Positions 1-6,692 of a stretch of 8,184 nucleotides of DNA are shown piece after piece. This DNA is from Desulfobacteraceae bacterium (GTDB lineage: Bacteria > Desulfobacterota > DSM-4660 > Desulfatiglandales > Desulfatiglandaceae). The first letter of the stretch is position 1. Every line of letters starts with the position of its first letter. The notes under the pieces are model-generated. The model did not search any database. It was not told the DNA's origin and was given only the letters and a program-made list of their open reading frames with translations. The stretch lies in assembly GCA_030632525.1 (NCBI GenBank), contig DAOVUP010000044.1, positions 1-8,184 of the forward strand, given 5' to 3'. The position numbers and the translations under genes were made by a program.

Positions 1-169
1 TCTCTTTGATTTTCTCGAACAGGGAGTCAACGATTTCAGCAGCCTGTTTCCGGCCCAGAAACGTACAATCCAACTCGGGAAATAGAAATAGCTGGGGGCC
101 TTTGAGCCTTCGTTTGAAACGTACCTTTTCCATCACGCTCTTGACAATATCCATCTTGGTCAATGTCAT
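1..169 (-). CDS. IHF/HU-family DNA-binding protein, N-terminal part (runs off left edge)
   Basis: The first 56 codons are visible. They begin MTLTKMDIVKSVMEKV and later read AAEIVDSLFEKIK, the two N-terminal helices of the HU/IHF fold (family knowledge: small dimeric proteins that bend DNA in nucleoid structure, recombination and transcription). The MTLTK opening favours IHF alpha over HU, but the DNA-binding arm and C-terminus lie outside the window, so I give no symbol. The two helix segments are separated by about 20 extra residues (roughly 19-40, including PQLFLFPELD) where the usual proteins have a short turn. The frame stays open through the insert, so it looks like a real lineage variant and not an error. 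The start is preceded by purine-rich GGAGGAAGGGGG, with AAGGGGG about 10 nt from the ATG. The 110-bp gap up to the ABC gene could hold its own promoter; I see only a 10-bp palindrome (210-219) and no convincing -35/-10 pair. Confidence 0.8.
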   Translation of the reverse strand, partial: MTLTKMDIVKSVMEKVRFKRRLKGPQLFLFPELDCTFLGRKQAAEIVDSLFEKIKE

Positions 170-279
170 GTTGGTTCAACCCCCTTCCTCCAGGTGCAAA
201 TCAGGAGTGTTGGATCCAAATACGATAAACTCCTCGTTTTATACCGTGTGGATGGCTATCCTTTACCAACGGCCGTGAG

Positions 280-2133
280 TTACGCCTCTTCCCTGCTCTC
301 TGCGCTTATGCGCTCCGCACCAAACTGCATATCATGAAGCTGTTTGAACCTTCCGTTCAGACTCAGCAACTCCTCAAGGGTCCCCGTTTCCACAATTCTT
401 CCCTTCTCCAGGACAAAGATACGGTCTGCTCTCATAATTGTGCTCAACCTGTGGGCCACAATCAGGATGGTTCGCGTCCCCTTCAACCTTTCAATTGCCG
501 CCTGGACAAGCCTTTCGCTCTCTGCATCGAGGGCCGAGGCCGCCTCATCTAACATCAGAATGGCGGGGTCAATCAGTATGGCCCTTGCAATGGCGATCCG
601 CTGTCTTTGCCCGCCTGACAAAAGGCTCCCCTGATCCCCCACCATGGTCTGGTAGCCCTGTGGTTGCGCCATGATAAAGGCATCGGCATTGGCAGCCTTC
701 GCTGCCTCTATTATCTCTTCCCGGCTTTTCTGGGGGCTCCCGTAGCTGATGTTATATTGAATAGTCTGATTAAAAAGGAGGGTCTCCTGGTTCACAACCG
801 CTATCTGCTTGCGAAGCGATTCCAGGGTCACATTACGGACATCGTTTCCATCAATGGTGATACTCCCCTCTGTAACGTCATAAAAACGGGGTATCAGGTC
901 TAAGAGCGTGCTCTTGCCAGCCCCGGTAGATCCCACAAAGGCCACCATTTCCCCTCTTTTGAGGCGGAATGAAATATCCTTGAGCACCAGATCATCGGGT
1001 GAATAACCAAAGCTCACGTTATCAAATTCTATAGACTGGTTATGGCGGGGAAGCGATTTTGCCCCGGAATTATCTCGAATATCAGGAACCCTTCCCATAA
1101 TGCCAAAAACCCGCTCTGTGGCGCCCTGAAGTGTCTTGATCTGGTTGTTCACCAACGCCAATCTCTTTATGGGTCTATAAACCCTTGAAAAGGCATACGC
1201 CATTGCCATAATCTCTCCAAGGGTATGATGAAAATAGACCTTTCCAACAATCAGGACCGCCGGCATGACTAAAAAGACAACTGAGTCCATCATCGGACCG
1301 AGCCCTAATTGCCATCGATTCCAGTGCATGACCTTTTTGTAGAGATCTTCAGCCAGCTCACTGAACCGCTTCACCTCACTCCTTGCCATAAAAAATCCCT
1401 GCACCAATTTAAGGCAGAGGAGGGTCTCATGATAGGCCGAGGTAACTTGTGCAATCGCTTCCTGGACCCTGAAAGAGTGTTTTTTGACCTTGCGGCCAAA
1501 CAGTCTGACCAAAAGAGCAATCAAAGGCACCGCAAAGAAAACCAGCAAGGTCAACTTGAGATTCATCACAAAGAGAAAGATCAAAAACACTAACGCCGTC
1601 AGTGGATACTCGATAAGCCCCAGGAGCACCTCGGAAATGAGACCCTGCAGCACGGCCAGATCAGCCGTGGACCTGGCAATCAGCTCACCTGATTTCTCTT
1701 TGTGATAGAACCCCAATGAGAGAGAGTTAAATTTCCTGAAAAGATCTATTCGGACCGATTGAACCGCCCTGTTGGAAAAGGCAGCAGCAGCAAGACCGCC
1801 AAAATAGGTGGTGATGGATCTGATGAAAACCGCGACAAAGGCCACTAAGGTGAGGAGCCCGAGGAGGCGGTTCGGGGTTATCCCATCCACGATAGTCAGT
1901 TCGGTCCGTTTCCAGGAAAACCATGAGCCGGAATCAAAATGTATCCAGGGTATTTTCCAGGCAACAGGAGCTGACCCTGTCTTCATCCCTTCATCTATAA
2001 AGGGTTGCAGGAGGTAGGCGGGAACCACCACAAACAAAGAAGAGATGGCCATGAGGACCAATGCACAGATGACCATCCCCCGATGGCGCTTAATGTAGGC
2101 GGCAATCTCTTTGCCAATGATACGATCTAACAT
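280..2133 (-). CDS. msbA: MsbA-type ABC exporter (fused transmembrane and ATPase domains)
   Basis: This is a half-size ABC exporter of about 617 residues, expected in the inner membrane as a homodimer. Family knowledge: MsbA flips the lipid A core from the inner to the outer leaflet. Numbered from this start, a six-helix membrane domain covers about residues 18-320, opening with AYLLQPFIDEGM at the end of helix 1. The nucleotide-binding domain follows: A-loop Tyr377, Walker A GSTGAGKST (401-409), Q-loop Gln449, signature LSGGQ (505-509), Walker B ILMLDE (525-530), D-loop SALD and H-loop His561. All ATPase residues are intact. The C-terminal LHDMQFG closely resembles the end of E. coli MsbA. 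The helix 1-2 loop is about 30 residues longer than in E. coli. The frame stays open upstream to an ATG at 2217, but those 28 codons consist largely of the 8-bp tandem repeat and encode HHHSTTQLLNYSTTQ, so I prefer the ATG at 2133. Neither start has a Shine-Dalgarno. The substrate could be another lipid or a drug. Confidence 0.9.
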   Translation of the reverse strand: MLDRIIGKEIAAYIKRHRGMVICALVLMAISSLFVVVPAYLLQPFIDEGMKTGSAPVAWKIPWIHFDSGSWFSWKRTELTIVDGITPNRLLGLLTLVAFVAVFIRSITTYFGGLAAAAFSNRAVQSVRIDLFRKFNSLSLGFYHKEKSGELIARSTADLAVLQGLISEVLLGLIEYPLTALVFLIFLFVMNLKLTLLVFFAVPLIALLVRLFGRKVKKHSFRVQEAIAQVTSAYHETLLCLKLVQGFFMARSEVKRFSELAEDLYKKVMHWNRWQLGLGPMMDSVVFLVMPAVLIVGKVYFHHTLGEIMAMAYAFSRVYRPIKRLALVNNQIKTLQGATERVFGIMGRVPDIRDNSGAKSLPRHNQSIEFDNVSFGYSPDDLVLKDISFRLKRGEMVAFVGSTGAGKSTLLDLIPRFYDVTEGSITIDGNDVRNVTLESLRKQIAVVNQETLLFNQTIQYNISYGSPQKSREEIIEAAKAANADAFIMAQPQGYQTMVGDQGSLLSGGQRQRIAIARAILIDPAILMLDEAASALDAESERLVQAAIERLKGTRTILIVAHRLSTIMRADRIFVLEKGRIVETGTLEELLSLNGRFKQLHDMQFGAERISAESREEA

Positions 2134-2141
2134 GTGATTTG

Positions 2142-2181
2142 GTTGAGTAGTTGAGTAGTTTAGTAGTTGAGTAGTTGAGTG
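2142..2181. repeat. 8-bp tandem repeat, five copies
   Basis: On the plus strand the unit GTTGAGTA appears at 2142-2149, 2150-2157 and 2166-2173. One copy has a single change (GTTTAGTA, 2158-2165) and the last ends in G (GTTGAGTG, 2174-2181). The array ends 8 bp before the preferred msbA start codon (minus strand, 2133), where a ribosome binding site would normally lie. If the upstream ATG at 2217 were used, the array would be translated as a Ser/Thr/Gln/Leu-rich leader. Because 8 is not a multiple of 3, a change in copy number would alter which upstream ATG is in frame. Confidence 0.9.
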
Positions 2182-2183
2182 GT

Positions 2184-2197
2184 GGTGGCCGTCCACC
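2184..2197. other. Small GC-rich hairpin between the acyl-CoA dehydrogenase and msbA
   Basis: GGTGG (2184-2188) pairs perfectly with CCACC (2193-2197) around a 4-nt loop. On the minus strand it lies downstream of the dehydrogenase stop codon and just upstream of the 8-bp repeat. No T-run follows on the minus strand, so it is not a classical intrinsic terminator. It may be only a weak processing or attenuation structure, or chance. Confidence 0.25.
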
Positions 2198-2230
2198 GGT
2201 AGCGAGAAAGTCGGCATGAACTCTGATCGG

Positions 2231-3382
2231 CTAAAGCGCCCCTATAAGCCTTGATATAACAATCCGCTGTACCTCAGAGGTCCCTTCGCCTATCTCTAAG
2301 AGTTTCTGATCCCTGTAGAACCTTTCCACATCATACTCCTTCATCAGACCGTAGCCACCGTGGAGTTGGACAGCGTGGTTTGCGCAGCGATACATGACTT
2401 CGGAACAGTTAAGCTTGGCCATGGCCGCTTCCTTGGAAAAAGGCTTGTCATTATCTCTTAGCCAGCATGCCTTGTAAAGGATGAGACGGGCGCACTCTAT
2501 CTCAAGAGCCATATCGGCCAATTTGAATGCATTCACCTGGAAATGGGATATCGGTTTGCCGAACTGCTCCCGCTCTTTACTGTATTTAAGCGCTAATTCA
2601 AAACATCCCTGGGCCCCACCCAAACCCATTGCGCCAATAGACAGACGTCCCCCGTCCAAGGTTTGCATCATTTGATAAAACCCATGACCTCTTGGACCTA
2701 AAAGGTTATCTCCCGGGACACGACAATCATCAAAATACAGTTCGCTGGTGTTGGACCCTCGCCACATGAGCTTGCCATGCATCTCCCTTGCCTCAAATCC
2801 AGGGGTGCCGGATTCAACATTGATACACGAAAGCTCGGGCCGGCCATCATCACGGGCGCCAGTGCGGCAGAGACAAGTCACCCCTGATGTAATTGTAGTG
2901 GAGGCATTGGTAATAAAGATCTTACTCCCGTTAATGATCCATTCGTCTCCGTCCAAGAACCCTGTGGTCTTGGAATTGCCGGCGTCAGAACCGGCATTAG
3001 GCTCAGTCAAACCAAAGCCCCAAAGGGTCTCCCCGCTGCAAAGTTTCGGCAGGTATTTCTCTTTTTGCTCCTCATTTCCGAAATAATAAAGGGGACCAAT
3101 CCCTAAGGAATTGCCTGCCGCTACCGTGGCGGCATGTGACCCATCTACCCTGGCAATCTCTTCGGTGGCAATAATATACGAGACATAATCCATGCCCTGA
3201 CCGCCGTATTTTTCAGGAACAAACATCCCGAAAAGACCCAGATCGGCCATCTTCTTCATGGTTTCATAGGAGAATTCCTCTTTTTCATCCAACTCCCTTG
3301 CAACCGGTTTGATCTCCTTTTCGGCAAAGTCACGCACCGAATTGCGCAGGATCTCCTGTTCCATCGAAAGACTGAAGTCCAT
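2231..3382 (-). CDS. Acyl-CoA dehydrogenase
   Basis: A 383-residue flavoprotein, the normal length for the family. It inserts an alpha,beta double bond into an acyl-CoA and passes electrons to electron-transfer flavoprotein in the cytoplasm. Numbered from the chosen start, the N-terminal helical domain includes YGGQGMDYVSYI. The signature LTEPNAGSD lies at 125-133, REQFGKPI at about 271-278 contributes to FAD/dimer contacts, LHGGYG lies at about 340-345, and IGEGTSEVQR near the C-terminus carries the expected catalytic Glu366. By eye it resembles short-chain or isovaleryl-type enzymes more than glutaryl-CoA dehydrogenase: the position of that family's substrate-binding Arg (after RVDSGY) is Ala here, and the Tyr before the catalytic Glu is Gly. 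An ATG four codons upstream (3394) is also in frame, but AGGAG sits 4 nt before the ATG at 3382 and nothing suitable precedes 3394. The gene is transcribed divergently from the crotonase-gcdA operon and is probably co-regulated with it. The acyl substrate cannot be read from sequence. Confidence 0.95.
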   Translation of the reverse strand: MDFSLSMEQEILRNSVRDFAEKEIKPVARELDEKEEFSYETMKKMADLGLFGMFVPEKYGGQGMDYVSYIIATEEIARVDGSHAATVAAGNSLGIGPLYYFGNEEQKEKYLPKLCSGETLWGFGLTEPNAGSDAGNSKTTGFLDGDEWIINGSKIFITNASTTITSGVTCLCRTGARDDGRPELSCINVESGTPGFEAREMHGKLMWRGSNTSELYFDDCRVPGDNLLGPRGHGFYQMMQTLDGGRLSIGAMGLGGAQGCFELALKYSKEREQFGKPISHFQVNAFKLADMALEIECARLILYKACWLRDNDKPFSKEAAMAKLNCSEVMYRCANHAVQLHGGYGLMKEYDVERFYRDQKLLEIGEGTSEVQRIVISRLIGAL

Positions 3383-3386
3383 GGTA

Positions 3387-3391
3387 CTCCT
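3387..3391 (-). promoter_or_regulatory. Ribosome binding site that decides the dehydrogenase start
   Basis: AGGAG reads on the minus strand 4 nt before the ATG at 3382 and overlaps the alternative ATG at 3394. The alternative start is preceded only by CCTTTAATT. The resulting N-terminus MDFSLSMEQE also matches the usual family opening. Confidence 0.7.
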
Positions 3392-3462
3392 CATAATTAA
3401 AGGGTTACGAATTTAGGACTTGAAAATAAATTTCACAATTCCTCTAACCCTAAACCCGTTAT

Positions 3463-3491
3463 TTTATAGGCCTATATAAGAATTTTGTCAA
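3463..3491 (-). promoter_or_regulatory. Near-consensus sigma-70 promoter for the acyl-CoA dehydrogenase
   Basis: On the minus strand a perfect -35 TTGACA (3491-3486) is followed after exactly 17 bp by TATAAA (3468-3463). Flanking DNA is AT-rich. Transcription would start near 3456, giving an untranslated leader of about 75 nt before the ATG at 3382. This is the best promoter in the window. A 12-bp palindrome overlaps its -10 and spacer, which suggests that a strong promoter is held in check by a repressor. Confidence 0.75.
3465..3476. promoter_or_regulatory. Perfect 12-bp palindrome, candidate operator
   Basis: TATAGGCCTATA is self-complementary across all 12 bases. It covers part of the -10 element and the adjoining spacer of the dehydrogenase promoter, a position where a bound dimeric regulator would block RNA polymerase. 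Family knowledge: fatty-acid and acyl-CoA genes are often controlled by TetR- or GntR-type repressors binding such dyads. No regulator gene is present in the window, so the partner is unknown. Confidence 0.5.
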
Positions 3492-3526
3492 TTATAAAAG
3501 CAGTCTGTAAATATTGAATAAACTTT

Positions 3527-3539
3527 TGGCAGCATGCCA
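3527..3539. promoter_or_regulatory. Inverted repeat TGGCA-N3-TGCCA in the divergent promoter region
   Basis: Two 5-bp arms are perfect inverted repeats around GCA. The element lies upstream of the minus-strand -35 and roughly 60 bp upstream of the candidate plus-strand promoter, so one regulator bound here could affect both directions. The arms are short and chance is possible. Confidence 0.3.
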
Positions 3540-3600
3540 CTCACACAAGATCAAGAGGCCAGATCAAAGCCATAATTTGAAATACTGGTGTTGTTCGGAA

Positions 3601-3628
3601 TTGCTTGATTAGCTCTGCTTTTTATTAT
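3601..3628 (+). promoter_or_regulatory. Possible promoter for the crotonase-gcdA operon
   Basis: TTGCTT (3601-3606) and TATTAT (3623-3628) are spaced by 16 bp; an overlapping TTATAC at 3625-3630 would give 18 bp. The -10 region is AT-rich and the match to the sigma-70 consensus is moderate, clearly weaker than the divergent minus-strand promoter. The leader to the ATG at 3677 would be about 40 nt and contains the ribosome binding site AAGGAG (3664-3669). A 7-bp direct repeat (AGATCAA at 3548-3554 and 3561-3567) lies just upstream and could be an activator site. Confidence 0.4.
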
Positions 3629-3676
3629 ACATATTACTGGTTATTATTTTAATTCCATAAAGTAAGGAGATTCATT

Positions 3677-4888
3677 ATGAAAGGGCCCATAGGATTAGTC
3701 AGGTCCGACAAGATAGAGGGATACGAAAATCTGGGGCCTATTTATGAATGGTCGGAGGCAGGGGCCTATCTCACCATTGACAGGGTGTCTTTCGGGGGAA
3801 AAACCGGTGCGATTCTCTGTTACTTCAATCCTCCTGTTCATCAGGTGGGAAACCCTGGTTTAGACGCCTATTTAGAGGGTATGGACAAGGTCCATAAACA
3901 AAAGGAGGCGCTTGAATTTCTCATCCTTTATGGGGCCAACGACCCTGTCCATGCAGGCGGCGATCTCAAGGAAAGCCTGACCAAACTGGACAGTACTTTA
4001 GATAAAAAAAGAGAAAGGGAAGCTGCTGGCGCATCACCGGAAGAAGTGGACCGCCTCTTTGATTGGGCAGACATCCGGCTAACAAAGGGGCAGGCCCTCC
4101 ACGGAAAGATCAGGACCATTTCAAACCGGTTCAGGGTCATTGCCGCTTGTGGAGGCGGAACGCGTTTCGGCGGTTCAGCGGAGATTCCCCTGATGGCCGA
4201 TTATTTAGTGGGCGACTCCAGAAGCGGTATGTGTTTCAGTGAGGCCATGATCGGTCTGATACCGGGTTGGGCAGGCATCGCCAGGTCATTAATCAAGGCC
4301 GGTCCGGTAAATGCGGCATTCATGGCCATGACATCAAAGGAAGTAAAGGCCCATCAACTCAAGGAAATCGGGACCTATAATGAAGTGGTCCAGATTTCTT
4401 TCCCTTTCCCGAAAAGGGGAAAAACCGGCGACCCGGATGCTGACAAAGCCAACTATTTAGCCGCCTTGGAGACTCACAATGATGACACCGGATTTCTCCT
4501 TCTTCCAAAGGCCCTGGAAATCGCGACCTGTCCGGAAGAAGCAATCCCCAAGGTGGGTGAGAATGAGAGGCTGATCCTGGCTACGGAAGAGGATATTTCC
4601 CAAGAGGTAGCCAGAAGAAAGGACCCGGAAAACTACTCTCAACTTTGGGGGAAATCTTTGAGAGAGGTAAAAGATGAGATAATTCGGATTGGAAGGCCCC
4701 TGGCCCCCCAATCCATAGAAGCCCTGAACAAACTTCTTGTTGATTATGATCCATCCCAATTTGATGAAAGTTTATTCGTTGAAAGAGAGATGAAGGCAGA
4801 TGCCAGGCTGTACCGTGACCCCAGATTCCGTACAGGTCTGATCGCAACACTTCAACAAACCGTAGCAGATTACAGGGAGGCCGACTAA
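3677..4888 (+). CDS. Long crotonase-superfamily (enoyl-CoA hydratase/isomerase) protein
   Basis: A 403-residue protein with the crotonase fold in its first 240 residues or so. HAGGDLKE (92-99) corresponds to the first oxyanion-hole segment (AGADLKE in typical hydratases). ACGGGTRFGGSAEIPLMADY (157-176) corresponds to the second and carries Glu169; SEAMIGLIPGWAG (188-200) carries Glu189. These glutamates align by eye with the two catalytic acids of enoyl-CoA hydratase, so hydration or hydrolysis of an acyl-CoA is plausible. Classical hydratases have about 260 residues. This one has an extra charged segment at about 105-135 and roughly 160 extra C-terminal residues that I do not recognise. Ring-opening hydrolases of anaerobic benzoate degradation are also long crotonases (about 375 residues), but I see no specific match. 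The start has AAGGAG 7 nt upstream. It is the first gene of the operon; the stop lies one base before the gcdA ATG, so translation is probably coupled. It likely acts on the substrate or product of GcdA. Confidence 0.85.
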   Translation: MKGPIGLVRSDKIEGYENLGPIYEWSEAGAYLTIDRVSFGGKTGAILCYFNPPVHQVGNPGLDAYLEGMDKVHKQKEALEFLILYGANDPVHAGGDLKESLTKLDSTLDKKREREAAGASPEEVDRLFDWADIRLTKGQALHGKIRTISNRFRVIAACGGGTRFGGSAEIPLMADYLVGDSRSGMCFSEAMIGLIPGWAGIARSLIKAGPVNAAFMAMTSKEVKAHQLKEIGTYNEVVQISFPFPKRGKTGDPDADKANYLAALETHNDDTGFLLLPKALEIATCPEEAIPKVGENERLILATEEDISQEVARRKDPENYSQLWGKSLREVKDEIIRIGRPLAPQSIEALNKLLVDYDPSQFDESLFVEREMKADARLYRDPRFRTGLIATLQQTVADYREAD

Positions 4889-4889
4889 C

Positions 4890-6629
4890 ATGAAACAGTA
4901 TTTTGAAAAAATGACGCCAATAGGAAAGGAACTCAACGAAAAAGATCGAGGGCAGAATAAAGAAAACGCCGATGAGATATCAAAGGTGGACAAGGATATC
5001 GCCGAGGCCATAGAGAAAAGAAAACTGGCCGGCATCCCGGCCGAAAGGGTCCACAAACGGGGAGAAAATACGGCATGGGAAAGGATCGACCTTTTAGTTG
5101 ATCCCGGGACATTCCTACCCTTAAACAGCCTTTATGATCCTGAGTTCAACCAGGAGGGGAGCACCGGTGTATTGACCGGATTAGGCAAAATATCGGACAG
5201 ATACGCGCTCATCATTGCCTCGGATAATAAAGTCCTTGCCGGGGCCTGGATTCCTGGCCAGCGTGAACATGTGTTCCGGGCCCAGGATATTGCCGAACAA
5301 CTCCACATTCCACTTGTCTGGGTACTCAACTGCAGCGGTGTCAAATTGACTGAACAGGAGATGGTATACGCGGGCAGACGATCAGGCGGAAGGACCTTTT
5401 TCAGGCATGCGGAGTTGATTGAAAAAGGAATACCGGTGATCGTGGGCATGTTCGGCACAAACCCTGCCGGTGGGGGATATCATGCCATCAGCCCTGCCAT
5501 TATTTTTGCCCATGAAAAATCCAATATGGCCGTGGGCGGCGGCGGCATTGTGAGCGGCATGTCTCCGAAAGGGCATTTTGACCTTGGGGGAGCAGAGACC
5601 CTGATTGAGGCAACTAGACAGTTTAAACAGGCCCCGCCAGGCGGTGTCAAAATCCACCATGATAAGACCGGATTCATGAGAGAGGTGTTTGATACGGAAG
5701 AAGGTGTGCTTGATGCCATAAAGAAATGTATGGCGGGCATGCCGCTATATGACCCATCTACCTTCAGGGTTGCAGAACCTGCTGATCCGCTGTATCCGGC
5801 GGATGACCTCAATTTTCTCGTTCCCATTAATCAGAAGAGGACCTACGCCATTGAACAGGTATTAGCCAGGCTCTTTGACGGGAGCGAGCACATGGAATAC
5901 AGACCGGATTATGGTCCTGAAGTATACTGCGGTCTTGCCAGGATAGACGGCTTCCCAATGGGAGTCATTGCCAATCGCCAGGGTTTTTTGGGCAAGGGGT
6001 ATCCCAAATATGCAGAGAACAAATATTTGGGTATCGGGGGCAAGCTTTACAGGGAAGGTCTTATCAAGATGAATGAGCTGGTCATGTTCTGCGGCAGGGA
6101 TAAGTTGCCCCTGATCTGGTTTCAGGATACGAGTGGTATTGACGTGGGTGATATTGCCGAACAGGCAGAGCTTTTGGGGCTTGGCCAGTCACTCATCTAC
6201 TCCATTGAAAGTTCTCACGTGCCCATGATGTGCGTTGTCCTGAGAAAGGGAACGGCAGCGGCCCATTACATCATGGGAGGGCCCCAGGCAACTCGGAATA
6301 ACGCCTTTACATTGGGTGTGGGGACCACAGAAATATATGTCATGCACGGCGAGACCGCTGCTGCCGCGGCCTTTGCAAGACGACTGGTCAAGGAACAGGA
6401 TGCGGGAAATCCCCTTGAACCGGGTATTGATAAGATGAACGCCCTTGCCCAACAGTATCATGACCAGTCCAGACCAATATACTGTGCAAAAGCAGGGCTT
6501 GTGGATGAGATCACCCGCATGTCAACATTGAGGGATTATTTTGTTGGTTTTGCGAGATGCTGTTATCAGAATCCGACCAGTATCTGCCCCCAGCATCAGA
6601 TGCTACTGCCGAGATCCATCAGAGGGTAG
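4890..6629 (+). CDS. gcdA: Glutaconyl-CoA decarboxylase alpha subunit (biotin-dependent carboxyltransferase)
   Basis: A 579-residue carboxyltransferase close in length and sequence to Acidaminococcus GcdA (587 residues), recalled from memory. It should move the carboxyl group of glutaconyl-CoA (or a related unsaturated dicarboxyl-CoA) to a biotin carrier, giving crotonyl-CoA. A membrane partner then decarboxylates the biotin and exports Na+. Two crotonase-like halves are visible. The N-terminal half has VLNCSGVKLTEQE (145-157) and the glycine-rich FGTNPAGGGYHAISP (188-202). The C-terminal half has IGGKLYREG (382-390), FQDTSGIDVG (411-420) and RKGTAAAHYIMGGPQ (452-466). The end, CPQHQMLLPRSIR, matches the usual C-terminus but is a few residues shorter. 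GGGAGG-like GGGAGG (4875-4880) lies inside the preceding gene, 9 nt from the ATG. No biotin carrier (AMKM motif) or membrane decarboxylase subunit is encoded in the window, so these must lie elsewhere. A carboxylase role, or action on 3-methylglutaconyl-CoA, cannot be excluded. Confidence 0.93.
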   Translation: MKQYFEKMTPIGKELNEKDRGQNKENADEISKVDKDIAEAIEKRKLAGIPAERVHKRGENTAWERIDLLVDPGTFLPLNSLYDPEFNQEGSTGVLTGLGKISDRYALIIASDNKVLAGAWIPGQREHVFRAQDIAEQLHIPLVWVLNCSGVKLTEQEMVYAGRRSGGRTFFRHAELIEKGIPVIVGMFGTNPAGGGYHAISPAIIFAHEKSNMAVGGGGIVSGMSPKGHFDLGGAETLIEATRQFKQAPPGGVKIHHDKTGFMREVFDTEEGVLDAIKKCMAGMPLYDPSTFRVAEPADPLYPADDLNFLVPINQKRTYAIEQVLARLFDGSEHMEYRPDYGPEVYCGLARIDGFPMGVIANRQGFLGKGYPKYAENKYLGIGGKLYREGLIKMNELVMFCGRDKLPLIWFQDTSGIDVGDIAEQAELLGLGQSLIYSIESSHVPMMCVVLRKGTAAAHYIMGGPQATRNNAFTLGVGTTEIYVMHGETAAAAAFARRLVKEQDAGNPLEPGIDKMNALAQQYHDQSRPIYCAKAGLVDEITRMSTLRDYFVGFARCCYQNPTSICPQHQMLLPRSIRG

Positions 6630-6692
6630 GGTTTTTCATAATTGAATAAGGAGTGATGGAGCATTGAACTAGCCCATAAAAAGGAGGGGGAA

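Noticed and set aside
210..219. 10-bp palindrome TTGGATCCAA upstream of the IHF/HU gene
   Set aside because: Perfect but short, and not placed relative to a recognisable promoter; a single occurrence could be chance.
6..278. Plus-strand open frame at the left edge
   Set aside because: It is antisense to the IHF/HU-type start and its intergenic leader; the minus-strand translation is clearly protein-like and this one is not.
2142..2181. CRISPR or insertion-sequence end
   Set aside because: The units are 8 bp with no spacers, and there is no transposase or terminal inverted repeat nearby; it is a simple tandem repeat.
2231..3382. Assignment as glutaryl-CoA dehydrogenase, suggested by the nearby gcdA
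   Set aside because: By eye the family-specific substrate Arg is replaced by Ala and the Tyr before the catalytic Glu is Gly, so only a general acyl-CoA dehydrogenase call is supported.
4457..5056. Several overlapping minus-strand open frames beneath the crotonase and gcdA
   Set aside because: They are shadows of strongly conserved plus-strand genes, with no ribosome binding sites or recognisable motifs.
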